Shown one piece after another: positions 39,547 through 49,600 of a stretch of DNA of 64,000 nt. Within the stretch, counting starts at the first letter, position 1. Every line of letters starts with the position of its first letter. Source of the DNA: Onthophagus taurus. Taxonomy: Eukaryota > Arthropoda > Insecta > Coleoptera > Scarabaeidae. A model generated the notes under the pieces. That model saw nothing but the letters and a program-made list of their open reading frames with translations. It did no database searches and was not told the DNA's origin. The position numbers and the translations under genes were made by a program. The stretch spans positions 24,743,001-24,807,000 of the forward strand of contig NC_091972.1 in NCBI RefSeq assembly GCF_036711975.1, read 5' to 3'.

Positions 39547-39828
39547 GTCTGACAAGTTTGCAATGCGCTGAAGAACCACTTTTCTCAGCGTATAACAATT
39601 AATGTCTGAAATCATCACAAACATACATGAAGAAAACCGATAAAAATTGTATTGATGTAACTTACTTTTCAAATGGTTTTCTATCACGTCTGACAGGTTT
39701 GCAATGCGCTGAAGAACCACTTTTCTCAGCGTATAACAATTAATACCTGAAATCATCACAAACATACATGAAGAAAACCGATAAAAATTGTATTGATGTA
39801 ACTTACTTTTCAAATGGTTTTCTAGCAG
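39547..39828 (-). repeat. Two tandem 141-bp exon-intron units (Polinton C leader)
   Basis: Units 39547-39687 and 39688-39828 differ at only a few bases. On the - strand each contains a donor GTAAGT and an acceptor TGATGATTTCAG, defining 60-bp introns at 39747-39806 and 39606-39665 with an 81-nt exon between. The open frame that happens to run through them (39517-39870) is repeat-driven and I do not call it a gene. Confidence 0.75.
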
Positions 39829-39934
39829 AAGGCGATTTCTTCGTGGTCGGAAAAACACAGTTTTTAACAAAATCCGTTATTAGGGAAGAGGTTTCTTTAA
39901 ATAAAACTCATCAATATGGATAAAAAAATAACAT

Positions 39935-40270
39935 TTATTTCTTTTCTAACGTACATTTAATACAATGCATTTTAGGTGGTGGTGGTCCATCGAAATGAGT
40001 TTCCGCACAATCATTATTATAATGTTCAAGACACGGTAACTTCATTTGTAACATTTTCGACTGCTGGTAGGCGAACGGTAGTTGGGTCCAAATTCTTCGT
40101 AATTCCATAGATGGTACTTTATCGAAATAATACTGTGTTGGTAAATATTTTAAATCACGAGCTGGAATGTTCGCAAATGAGGCGTCTCGTTCATATTTTT
40201 TCATAACGCTGTACACTTTCTTGGCAGATGTAAGTGGCCAACACCCAAACACAGTGAACACTTGTTCCAT
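39935..40270 (-). CDS. Small conserved Polinton protein with His/Cys end
   Basis: Intact 111 residues: MEQVFTVFGCWP..., a conserved tail with KLPCLEHYN, ETHFDGPPPPKMHCIKC and a lysine end. The tail is preserved in the remnant at 6973-7137, so the protein is a real family member in both Polinton lineages. Two Cys and two His in the tail could form a metal site. It stands between the paralogous gene (40321-40842) and the leader units. Function unknown. Confidence 0.75.
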   Translation of the reverse strand: MEQVFTVFGCWPLTSAKKVYSVMKKYERDASFANIPARDLKYLPTQYYFDKVPSMELRRIWTQLPFAYQQSKMLQMKLPCLEHYNNDCAETHFDGPPPPKMHCIKCTLEKK

Positions 40271-40320
40271 CGCAACCAGCTCTTAACTATCCCCCATTAC
40301 GACTTGTCTCTGCTTTATAG

Positions 40321-40842
40321 TCACCGACTGTCTTTTGCATCCTTGTTTTGCACCCCCTCTTCGACAACTTCTTGTAAGTGGCGTACATTGGAAAGAGCGC
40401 ACATACTTCTTCGTCGCGAGTGAAAAGCACAGCTCGGTATACCCATCTCAAGTTTATAGATACTACCTTCCAACGCAATTATCGGCGCGGAAATAATATG
40501 TCTTAAAAATTTAATTTTTTCAGGTCCTTTAACATACACTTTCTTGACATTCCGACACAGATATTTGACTATGGCGTCGAATTCCATTGGATGGATAAAA
40601 CCAACTTTCCAGTCGATGCAATGATGATGTGTCATTAACCAGTTTGCAGTATTCCTATATTTAGATGGTAATGAAGCTATACTGCTACTCGGTTGAAAAA
40701 CGTGGTGGGTAATGTATTCGTTACTATCACATGATGCTAATTCTTTAGGTACGAACTGATCTTCGTTGACCATGAAACCTTGTATATCGAGAATTATGTA
40801 TTGAGTTTTATTTGAATACATCTTGCTTCCGTACATCAACAC
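40321..40842 (-). CDS. Unknown Polinton protein, paralogue of 45647-46125
   Basis: 173 residues, open. Blocks shared with the second gene: IILDIQGF near the start, HHVFQP, VYVKGPEKIKFLR, a CAFH block and CAL/CAI-NV-L at the end. The pattern of an early Asp, HHHCIDW and later acidic and Cys/His positions could be a nuclease-like fold, but I do not recognise it and assign no function. It lies downstream of the major capsid gene on the same strand. Confidence 0.7.
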   Translation of the reverse strand: MLMYGSKMYSNKTQYIILDIQGFMVNEDQFVPKELASCDSNEYITHHVFQPSSSIASLPSKYRNTANWLMTHHHCIDWKVGFIHPMEFDAIVKYLCRNVKKVYVKGPEKIKFLRHIISAPIIALEGSIYKLEMGIPSCAFHSRRRSMCALSNVRHLQEVVEEGVQNKDAKDSR

Positions 40843-41010
40843 AATTATCCATACTATGCAGCCGTAGAAATCTGTCGCACAACTTATACTCTACGACTTT
40901 TTTTGTTTACGCTGGATATAGAAGTCTCACATTTCGGATGATGAGCTACGGGTGCGATGCGGCTCAGGATCCGATCCAACTACACACTACCAACCCTTCT
41001 TTCCCCATAC

Positions 41011-42273
41011 TCAAGTCATTTGTTTGACGATTTTTGTTAGTGGAGAATATTGAAACGCCTTATCATGTAAAACTAAACAGTATGCTGTGGTACCATCAGG
41101 AATCGGATTTTTTGTCGTAAATTCTATCCGTATTTCTACCTCACTTTTGTGTAGCGCTTCTGCTTGATATGTACAATCAATTCCAATCAGTGGATAATTT
41201 TCAATAAATTATTTCGGAGTGAGTAATGGTTCTCCTTCCTTCCCATAGTAGGACTTTTGAAAGCGTGTATACATGTCATATAACACTGCGACACGATTAC
41301 TATCAAAGTCCACGTTCAGATTATCGTATGGGTAGCGTTCACCGTTTAGGAATACCGTCAAATTGGTGAGTTTTACATTATCAAAGGTTGCCATGTTCGC
41401 CAACTGTTTTCCTTTCTTCTTTGTTTGAAACCCAATTATTATAAATCTAGGTGTTTCCAACTGCGGAGCTGTTTTCACAGCCCATGACTGCTTTGTTGTT
41501 TGAGGTAAAGAAGGATATTCATGTACTTCCCAACTGCGAAAAGGTATTTGCAGATCAATATTTCGTCCTGCTATTTTTGTTAGAGCTAATTGTTCTCGTA
41601 AGCCTACGGCTAGATGGGGCATTCTCCACACAACTTTATCGATTTTTAACTGTAACGGTTCTTGTACCGTATTCACAAGCACATCATTATCATCATTATT
41701 ACGAATTAACACTAGCTCTTGTCTCACATTCATCACAATTGTTTTAAAATCTTCAGCAAACCCTATTAATGTCTTTAGCGGTACACTCAATCAGAAATTT
41801 CCATTTTTATCCATTATTGCACCCGTTACAGGGGATGTTTGGACCACTTGACCTAGCAGATCCTCGCCCATGTTCCAACCTGCGTTCGCCAACTTTATTA
41901 TATCGTGAGGGGTATACGAAAAGTATCCTTTCATACATGATGTTAACCCCACGTTTCTCACACCATCTATTTGAACACCATTTATAAGATAGCGAATATC
42001 ACTGAACATAAACGCTACAGGATTATTTACCAATTTTGCAGTTGAACTAGCATCTTTTGTTGCTTTACCACTCGCATCCAGTTTACGTACGCTCCCTTCC
42101 ACATACAAAAAACTTTCATGAGGCAATGTGTAATTGTCTATTTCGGGTATGCCTATACGAATTTCATCATGGTTACCGAAGCTAGTAGAACCAAACGGTT
42201 GATGGGAATGATATTCGTAACTTACAATCTAGTTATCTACTTTTATTTTCTCCGTGACGTTTAAGGACTCCAT
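41011..42273 (-). pseudogene. Major capsid protein (double jelly-roll type), three in-frame stops
   Basis: One continuous frame of 421 codons from ATG 42273 to TGA 41011-41013, with premature TAG at 42229-42231 (codon 15), TGA at 41791-41793 and TAA at 41209-41211. Landmarks are YEYHSHQPFG, DEIRIGIPE, LPHESFLYVEG, RYLINGVQIDG, and VFLNGERYPYDN with YDMYTRFQ in the second half. These fit the Polinton major capsid family, which forms the hexon-like shell. It directly follows a small basic gene and the penton gene. No frameshift is seen; decay is by substitution only. Confidence 0.85.
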
Positions 42274-42444
42274 TTATAGTAGTTGAAAACCTAAGTTGCT
42301 TAAATACTGACGATTGACGCGTGTTAACTGGGTAGTTGATTTTCGCTTACTCTTAGGTTTTACATCCTTTCGTACCGTTTTATACATTACTCTATCACCC
42401 AGACTTTCCTGTGCTTTTCTTCGAACGTCGTACACTATACCCAT
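42274..42444 (-). CDS. Small basic protein between penton and major capsid
   Basis: About 56 residues from ATG 42444, ending one base before the major capsid ATG. Lys/Arg-rich (KDVKPKSKRKS) with the C-terminal block NRQYLSNLGFQLL. Short proteins with a similar LGF ending stand at this place in other Polintons as I recall. A role in capsid assembly is inference. Confidence 0.55.
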   Translation of the reverse strand: MGIVYDVRRKAQESLGDRVMYKTVRKDVKPKSKRKSTTQLTRVNRQYLSNLGFQLL

Positions 42445-42461
42445 ATTAAATACCCTACTAC

Positions 42462-43205
42462 TCAAACCGATTTCAAGTGCACTCTCACGGTCACTTCTTC
42501 GTCTCTGAAGTTTACCAACCGACCGTCCTGATCAAGTGTGCGTACTATTAAGGTACTAATCACGTTCGTTGTAACAGGTAAGTAAATCGGTTGTTGCGGA
42601 GCTTCTATTATTTTAAAACCAGCCGGTACGTTCGGGAAGAAATGATACAACACGTGCATGGGTTGTCCATTCGTATACGATCCGGAGCTCAAATTACAAT
42701 AAATTTGTAATGCATTCGTTTTATTTATATTCACGATATGATCCGATTCTGTTATCGTGTTTTTAGGTATAACTTTAGGGTTAAAACCAAGTAAGGAACC
42801 GATTGAATTATCGCTAGCAAAATTTATTCGCCGGTTTGTTTTTATCTCAGCACGTTGCGTATTATTATTACCTCTTATGCGTATCTGTGTACCCGGTGTA
42901 GTCACGCTGAGAATATTCCTCGCTGTTAATGTTTTTTTAACGTATTCGTTAATATCGTTAATATCGTATGTTCCTAGCGGTATTTCAATATTCTGTGTAA
43001 AATTTCCCATATGATCTTCATATTGTAAAATATTGTTTGTTGAATCGATGTTAGGTAACGTATTGAACGTTTCGAAATTTAAAAGAGCTAACTCGTATGT
43101 ACCGAGTTCATTCAAATAAATCGGTGGGTTAAAGTTACAAGACAACTCCGATCCCCTTCCGGTGAGCGTAAATGTATAACTTGTATGTATTGTATCTTGT
43201 TCCAT
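42462..43205 (-). CDS. Minor capsid (penton-type, single jelly-roll) protein
   Basis: An intact 247-residue frame from ATG 43205. It opens with SYTFTLTGRGSELSCNF and NPPIYLNE, followed by YELALLNFETFNTLPNI, NFTQNIEIPLGTYDI and a C-terminal half rich in beta-strand patterns (PIYLPVTTNVISTLIVRTLD). These are typical of the Polinton penton protein that fills capsid vertices. It is one of the few late genes in this element with no lesion. The usual neighbours, protease upstream and major capsid downstream, support the call. Confidence 0.85.
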   Translation of the reverse strand: MEQDTIHTSYTFTLTGRGSELSCNFNPPIYLNELGTYELALLNFETFNTLPNIDSTNNILQYEDHMGNFTQNIEIPLGTYDINDINEYVKKTLTARNILSVTTPGTQIRIRGNNNTQRAEIKTNRRINFASDNSIGSLLGFNPKVIPKNTITESDHIVNINKTNALQIYCNLSSGSYTNGQPMHVLYHFFPNVPAGFKIIEAPQQPIYLPVTTNVISTLIVRTLDQDGRLVNFRDEEVTVRVHLKSV

Positions 43206-43225
43206 TGTTGTTCTCAAGACTAATC

Positions 43226-43633
43226 TTACACGGAAACTTCCTTGGTATTTAAACTATCTAAGAAATGCAAACACAATTGTCCACAATTTGTTTGATCTTC
43301 TTTTTGATATCGTCGATAATTATACCTCACAATATTTCTCCCCCCATCCGATATAAAATACTTCTCCACTTCAATCGGTGGTCGTAAATCTCCATAACTG
43401 TCAAAGTAGTTAACATTTACACCATCCTTGTTGTAAGCTGTCCAGTGAGTACCGGGACCCGTACGATTATCAAGATTTATTATCCCACTCTCTCGTTTTC
43501 GGATTTTCTTCGGTAAATTGTTTCTCATGTACACCCCACGAAAGTTTAACAGATCAAGCGCTCGTGCATATCGCCTTAACTCTACATCCGTTAAAGAATG
43601 TTGGGGTATTTTTATTAGTTTTTTGCTACAGTT
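43226..43633 (-). pseudogene. PRO: Adenain-like cysteine protease, start not found
   Basis: The conserved catalytic region is intact: His in PGTHWTAYN, Asp in FDSYGDLRPP, and Cys in QTNCGQLCLHF. The family cuts capsid precursors during maturation. The N-terminal block (SLTDVELRRYARALDL, FRGVYMRN) is readable upstream of the first internal ATG, and the frame is open back to a stop at 43634-43636, but no ATG lies before that block. The start was either lost or comes from an upstream exon. The 5' part overlaps the end of the 43615-43836 gene in another frame. Confidence 0.85.
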
Positions 43634-43836
43634 TTATAACCACAACCCTTTTTATATGGATTAATAAACATTCCTGTACCAATTTTGTTCGCCCTCTTGG
43701 TGCGTTTTAGTCGCTTTGATTTTCGCGATACCGTTTTCATGACTAGTCCGCAACCTTGCTTATATGGTTTAATATACAAACCAGACCAGACCGTTTGCTT
43801 GATCGATGCATACTGTTTCACTGTCCTAACATTCAT
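43615..43836 (-). CDS. Small basic protein with a duplicated GxYIKPYKxGCG motif
   Basis: 73 residues, 18 of them Lys or Arg. Two related motifs, GLYIKPYKQGCGLV and GMFINPYKKGCGYK, flank a basic centre (RKSKRLKRTKRANK). This layout recalls small DNA-condensing or core proteins of adenovirus-like systems, but that is an analogy only. It lies just upstream of the protease. Confidence 0.6.
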   Translation of the reverse strand: MNVRTVKQYASIKQTVWSGLYIKPYKQGCGLVMKTVSRKSKRLKRTKRANKIGTGMFINPYKKGCGYKTVAKN

Positions 43837-43926
43837 ACCATTATATTTAATAGCTTTCGCACATTATTCGGTGAATATTGGATGGTTAATAATACGCTCA
43901 CATTTGAAAAAAAATATTTATTTATT

Positions 43927-44151
43927 TTAAGTCATTACATATTTAAATCTTTCATGAAAAAACTTATTTCTAAATTCGCTGCTTAAGTACAGGTGTAACA
44001 TATCATTTACATAACTTATTCTATTCTTAAATCTAAGACGATCTAAATACATTTCCTCCCAATTACACTTTCGTGATTGTCTATACGCATAAGTCCATGC
44101 ATACATTCTATGCATCTCATTTTTACTCTCATCAATCCGCACCTTACCCAT
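43927..44151 (-). CDS. Small hypothetical protein
   Basis: 74-residue open frame four bases downstream of the preceding gene, ATG 44151. Tyr/Arg/Met-rich and predicted helical (MYAWTYAYRQSRK, MYLDRLRFKNR). No family recognised; tight spacing with the upstream gene supports it being real. Confidence 0.5.
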   Translation of the reverse strand: MGKVRIDESKNEMHRMYAWTYAYRQSRKCNWEEMYLDRLRFKNRISYVNDMLHLYLSSEFRNKFFHERFKYVMT

Positions 44152-44155
44152 GTCT

Positions 44156-45052
44156 TTATTGATTGTGAAATAATTTAAACAAATCTACATCCAACAAGAT
44201 TTTATCGAAATTGTACAACATCACTTCCTTACTTATACATATTTGTTCAGAACACGATTGATTGAGCATCGTTAACATATTACGTTTCACATCTCCATCC
44301 ATTGCAGCTAACGCGTTTATAACACTATCATAATATGCTTTGTAATTCAGAGTTCTCAATAATTTCAGTCGAGTTGCTACTAAATCTGCTACGTTCCAAA
44401 GCTCATGCAACGATTCATATGCAATATATACATATTCTCCACCCCTCTCCAACTTTAAAATCTTGCAAACGTTTTCCATCCAATCGCACGATATACTGAC
44501 ACCACACAACACTATCTGCGACGGAGACTGATTAGCAAAACTGTTTGTGATTGTTGACTTATACATAATAATGTTGTGCCAATCGTTTTCCGTTAATGTT
44601 AAACATTGACCTTTTCCCATTAACCTTACCACTGGTTCAAAATGTAAGTCGGCACTTAATCCTATTGCCACACATTTCGTGCGGCTCTTATTTAGTGCAT
44701 ACACTGTTTCCGAAAATAGAGGACCTCTACTTGCTCTTACTGTACTGTCCGACATGTTGGTTAAGCTCTCCATGTTATCTATTCTCGAAACTACTTCATT
44801 ATTACCGTTAACACTTTGCGTCATAATAAAAGGGCTTAAGTCTGCAAACGAATCTTTTCCATCAGCGACCGCTTGCATATTGTTACCACACTCTATAACT
44901 GTATTAAACTTTTCTTGTTTTAACACCTCTTCAGATGCCACGGGTGTCAACGAGGGTTTTATCAGCTTATATGCTCGCTTTTTTGGACACCGCCTGTTGA
45001 ACCTCGAGACTTCTCTTCGGTGCTTTTGTATATTGTTGTCTGGAACCCACTA
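44156..45052 (-). CDS. Unknown Polinton late-region protein, no clear start codon
   Basis: A continuous frame of about 298 codons from 45052 to 44156, without an ATG in its first 50 codons; the first in-frame ATG is near 44878. The N-terminus is basic (RREVSRFNRRCPKKR), followed by a Ser/Thr-rich part and a folded-looking C-terminal half (CVAIGLSADLHFEP, YVYIAYESLHELW). A donor GTAAGT at 45107 and acceptor ATACTTAG ending at 45053 would define a 55-bp intron directly upstream, so a spliced start is possible. No family recognised. Confidence 0.5.
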
Positions 45053-45107
45053 AGTATATATAACATTAATACTTCTGCTGTAAGACAAGTGTTTATGGAC
45101 TTACTTG

Positions 45108-45646
45108 TTCTGCGTTGTTATGTCACCACTACGTCGGATGATTTCAATGAAACTAATCTTTTATGAACCTTACTTGCTATTTATGCACATCATTTTAGGT
45201 GGGGATGTCACGGTCACAATTAAGGTTGACTTCAAGTTCTCCGTTGAGGTCAAAGTAAAGGTCATTGTTCAGGTCAACGTTACTGATCAATGTCATGGTC
45301 ACTCAACGTGATCTTGACCTGAGGTGAGCTCAAAGTAAATCCAACCCGGTCATGCTCCACTCCGCCGGGAGCACCCGAGAAGAGCCATCACTCGACTTGA
45401 GTACACCAAAAAGACATCATGAACTGCTAACTCGGGGGCGTCGAGTTGACACCATAAATAATACGTTAAAAAGATATGCAATTGTTTATCATTTATTAAA
45501 GACGAGTTCAATCAATTAAATGAAATTTAATTCGGTTGTTTTTCTTTTCCATTTTATATATTAGGATTAGGAATGTGATACATTTAAATTGAATAAAAAA
45601 AGTCAGTACAATAAAAATTAATTTATTTAAATTTTAAATTTTAACA
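45108..45646. other. Gene-free stretch with a displaced TIR fragment
   Basis: 45205-45343 repeats part of the right TIR (about 46315-46450, same orientation) with several differences. Next to it, 45344-45430 is a GC-rich segment (CCCGGTCATGCTCCACTCCG...) unlike its surroundings and of unknown origin. 45480-45646 is AT-rich. Confidence 0.7.
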
Positions 45647-46125
45647 CTAATTTAAATCTATTTTTAAAAATTTCAAAATTAATTTAACATTTTCAATAGC
45701 ACAACTGCTTTCCGATTTATAATGATATGCGCAAGAATTTTGACTCAACGAAAGCAAAGGGCAATATATATTATCTTGTAAATTAATAATCACTGGCTTT
45801 ACCGATGATAATAGGTCTCTCAATACCTTTTCTTTTTGAGATCCCTTTACAAACACCACCTCCACTCCGCATGTATGCTGATCCAGAATGTCTTTCAGTT
45901 GATTATAGGACACATATCCATTCTCGTAATGCAAATGGTGTAAGTTATTCTCCTCCCAACCCACTTGTCGACATTCTCGTTGAGTCTTTCATACCTTATA
46001 TCAGGTTGAAATATGTAATGGGAAATCGACTCACCATCACCGATAGCCAATTCTTTAACTCGAAATCGCGAAGATAAAGTAAACCCTTGCATATCGATGA
46101 CTTTAATTGGATTTCTCGATGCCAT
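45647..46125 (-). pseudogene. Right-end Polinton gene, paralogue of 40321-40842, frameshifted
   Basis: ATG 46125 is the first gene after the right TIR. The first frame carries IKVIDMQGFTL and ISHYIFQP. A frame change near 45945-45960 moves to the second frame with VEVVFVKGSQKEKVL, LQDNIYCPLL and CAYH...CAIENVKLIL to the stop at 45647. The block order equals that of 40321-40842. Driven presumably by the TIR promoter. Function unknown. Confidence 0.75.
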
Positions 46126-46182
46126 TATATTTAAGCGATGTAAACTGCTTAAAATAGGAGCTACAACTTCCTCAATTTCTTT

Positions 46183-46628
46183 ATGTTCACAACACTCTTA
46201 CTTCAATACTGTTGAACACGATTTTCTATCTGCTATTTAAAGCATACCTCTTCCGAAGTGGGGTTTTCAATGGACTCAAGTCGTTTAACCTTCATTTCAG
46301 ATCACGTACAAGGTCAATGTCATGGTCACAATTAAGGTTGACTTCAAGGTCTCCGTTGAGATCAAAGTAAAGGTCATTGTTCAGGTCAAGGTTACTGATC
46401 AAGGTCATGGTCACTAAACGTGATCTTGACCTGAGGTGAGCTCAAAGTAAAGGTCATTGTTTAGGTCAAGGTTACTGGTCAACGACCCCCTTTGCAATAG
46501 CCGATTCTGGAACCTCCTCCCAGAACCCCAGGGCAAGGTCAAGGTCATGGTCACTCAACGTGACCTTGGCCTTGACCTTGACCTGAGGTTCTGAGAGGAG
46601 GTTCTAGAATCGGCTTTTATCTACTACT
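46183..46628 (-). repeat. Right TIR of Polinton C (446 bp)
   Basis: Inverted copy of 18779-19224, with the same terminal hairpin, AGGTCA half-site cluster and promoter-like inner end. Confidence 0.95.
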
Positions 46629-49600
46629 GATATTCAGGGGCCAAATGTCATCTTGGAGCATGTTGGAGATAAAAAACAAAATGTGCCCAAAACGTGATAT
46701 TATGACGTTATACGCCGTTCTGAGCCATGTTTGAACTTTCTATCACTTTAGGTTCCGATAATTCTGTTGACCATATTTGTGATATTCAGATGCCAAATGT
46801 CACATTGGAGCATGTTGGAGATAAAAAACAAAATGCGCCCAAAACGTGATACTATGACGTTATACGCAGTTCTGAGCCATGTTTGAACTTTCTATCACTT
46901 TTGGTTCCGATAATTCTGTTGACCATATATGTGATATTCAGTCGCCAAATGACACGTTGGAGCATGTTGAAGATAAAAAACAAAATGTGCCCAAAACGTG
47001 ATATTATGACGTTATACGCCGTTCTGAGCCATGTTTGAACTTTCTATCACTTTTGGTTCCGATAATTCTGTTGACCATATTTGTGATATTCAGGCGCCAA
47101 ATGACATATTGGAGCATGTTGTAGATAAAAAACAAAATGTGCCCAAAACGTCATATTATGACGTTATACGCCGTTCTGAGCCATGTTTGAACTTTCTATC
47201 ACTTTTGGTTCCGATAATTCTGTTGACCATATTTGTGATATTCAGATGTCAAATGTCACATTGGAGCATGTTGGAGATAAAAAACAAAATGTGCCCAAAA
47301 CGTGATATTATGACGTTATACGCCGTTCTGAGCCATGTTTGAACTTTCTATCACTTTTGGTTTCGATAATTCTGTTGACCATATTTGTGATATTCAGGGG
47401 CCAAATGTCATCTTGGAGCATGTTGGAGATAAAAAACAAAATGCGCCCAAAACGTGATATTATGACGTTATACGCCGTTCTGAGACATGTTTGAACTTTC
47501 TATCACTTTTGGTTCCGGTAATTCTGTCGACCATATATGTGATATTCAAATGCCAAATGTCACATTGGAGCATGTTGGAGATAAAAAACAAAATGTGCCC
47601 AAAACGTGATATTATGACGTTATACGCCGTTCTGAGCCATGTTTGAACTTTCTATCACTTTTGGTTCCGATAATTCTGTTGACCATATTTGTGATATTTA
47701 GATGTCAAATGTCACATTGGAGCATGTTGGAGATAAAAAACAAAATGTGCCCAAAACGTGATATTATGACGTTATACGCCGTTCTGAGCCATGTTTGAAC
47801 TTTCTATCACTTTTGGTTCTGATAATTCTGTTGACCATATTTGTAATATGCAGATGTCAAATGTCACATTGGAGCATGTTGGAGATAAAAAACAAAATGT
47901 GCCCAAAACGTGATATTATGACGTTATACGCCGTTCTGAGCCATGTTTGAACTTTCTATCACTTTTGGTTCCGGTAATTCTGTCGACCATATATGTGATA
48001 TTCAGATGCCAAATGTCACATTGGAGCATGTTGGAGATAAAAAACAAAATGTGACCAAAACGATATATTATGACGTTATACGCCGTTCTGAGCCATGTTT
48101 AAACTTTCTATCACTTTTGCTTCCGGTAATTCTGTTGACCATATATGTGATATCCAGATGCCAAATGTCACATTGGAGCATGTTGGAGATAGAAAACAAA
48201 ATGCGCCCAAAACGTGATATTATGACGTTATACGCCGTTCTGAGACATGTTTGAACTTTCTATCACTTTTGGTTCCGATAATTCTGTTGACCATATTTGT
48301 GATATTCAGGCGCCAAATGACATATTGGAGCATGTTGGAGATAAAAAACAAAATGCGCCCAAAACGTGATACTATGACGTTATACGCAGTTCTGAGACAT
48401 GTTTGAACTTTCTATCACTTTTGGTTCCGATAATTCTGTTGACCATATATGTGATATTCAGTCGCCAAATGACACGTTGGAGCATGTTGAAGATAAAAAA
48501 CAAAATGTGCCCAAAACGTGATATTATGACGTTATACGCCGTTCTGAGCCATGTTTGAACTTTCTATCACTTTTGGTTCCGATAATTCTGTTGACCATAT
48601 TTGTGATATTCAGGCGCCAAATGACATATTGGAGCATGTTGTAGATAAAAAACAAAATGTGCCCAAAACGTCATATTATGACGTTATACGCCGTTCTGAG
48701 CCATGTTTGAACTTTCTATCACTTTTGGTTCCGATAATTCTGTTGACCATATTTGTGATATTCAGATGTCAAATGTCACATTGGAGCATGTTGGAGATAA
48801 AAAACAAAATGTGCCCAAAACGTGATATTATGACGTTATACGACGTTCTGAGCCATGATTGAACTTTCTATCGCTTTTGGTTCCGGTAATTCTGTTGACC
48901 ATATTTGTGATAATTAGGGGCCAAATGTCATCTTGGAGCATGTTGGAGATAAAAAACAAAATGTGCCCAAAACGTGATATTATGACGTTATACGCCGTTC
49001 TGAGCCATGATTGAACTTTCTATCGCTTTTGGTTCCGGTAATTCTGTTGACCATATTTGTGATATTCAGGCGCCAAATGACATGTTGGAGCATGTTGGAG
49101 ATAAATAACAAAATGTGACCAAAACGTGATATTATGACGTTATACGCCGTTCTGAGCCATGTTTGAACTTTCTATCACTTTTGGTTCCGATAATTCTGTT
49201 GACAATATTTGTGATATTCAGATGACAAATGTCACATTGGAGCATGTTGGAGATAAAAAACAAAATGTGCCCAAAACGTGATATTATGACGTTATACGCC
49301 GTTCTGAGCCATGTTTGAACTTTCTATCACTTTTGGTTCCGGTAATTCTGTCGACCATATATGTGATATTCAGATGCCAAATGTCACATTGGAGCATGTT
49401 GGAGATAAAAAACAAAATGTGACCAAAACGATATATTATGACGTTATACGCCGTTCTGAGCCATGTTTAAACTTTCTATCACTTTTGCTTCCGGTAATTC
49501 TGTTGACCATATATGTGATATCCAGATGCCAAATGTCACATTGGAGCATGTTAGAGATAAAAAACAAAATGCGCCCAAAACGTGATATTATGACGTTATA

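Larger units (their letters stand above)
18779..46628. mobile_element. Polinton C, complete from TIR to TIR
   Basis: 27,850 bp between matching termini (5' AGTAGTAGATAAAAGCCG, mirrored at 46611-46628). About 10.7 kb of this is the nested BEL/Gypsy insertion plus one 5-bp TSD. It encodes POLB on +, and on - integrase, KFGKH protein, DUF8207-like protein, ATPase, two unknowns, a small conserved protein, a paralogous gene pair, major capsid, minor capsid, protease and several small genes. The 5' AG terminus fits the Polinton pattern. A 6-bp TSD is not visible. Many genes carry stops or frameshifts, so the copy is not functional as it stands. Confidence 0.95.

Noticed and set aside
39517..39870. 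117-codon frame on - through the 141-bp repeats
   Set aside because: Exists because two tandem copies lack stops; splice signals inside each unit and absence in Polinton B argue against coding.
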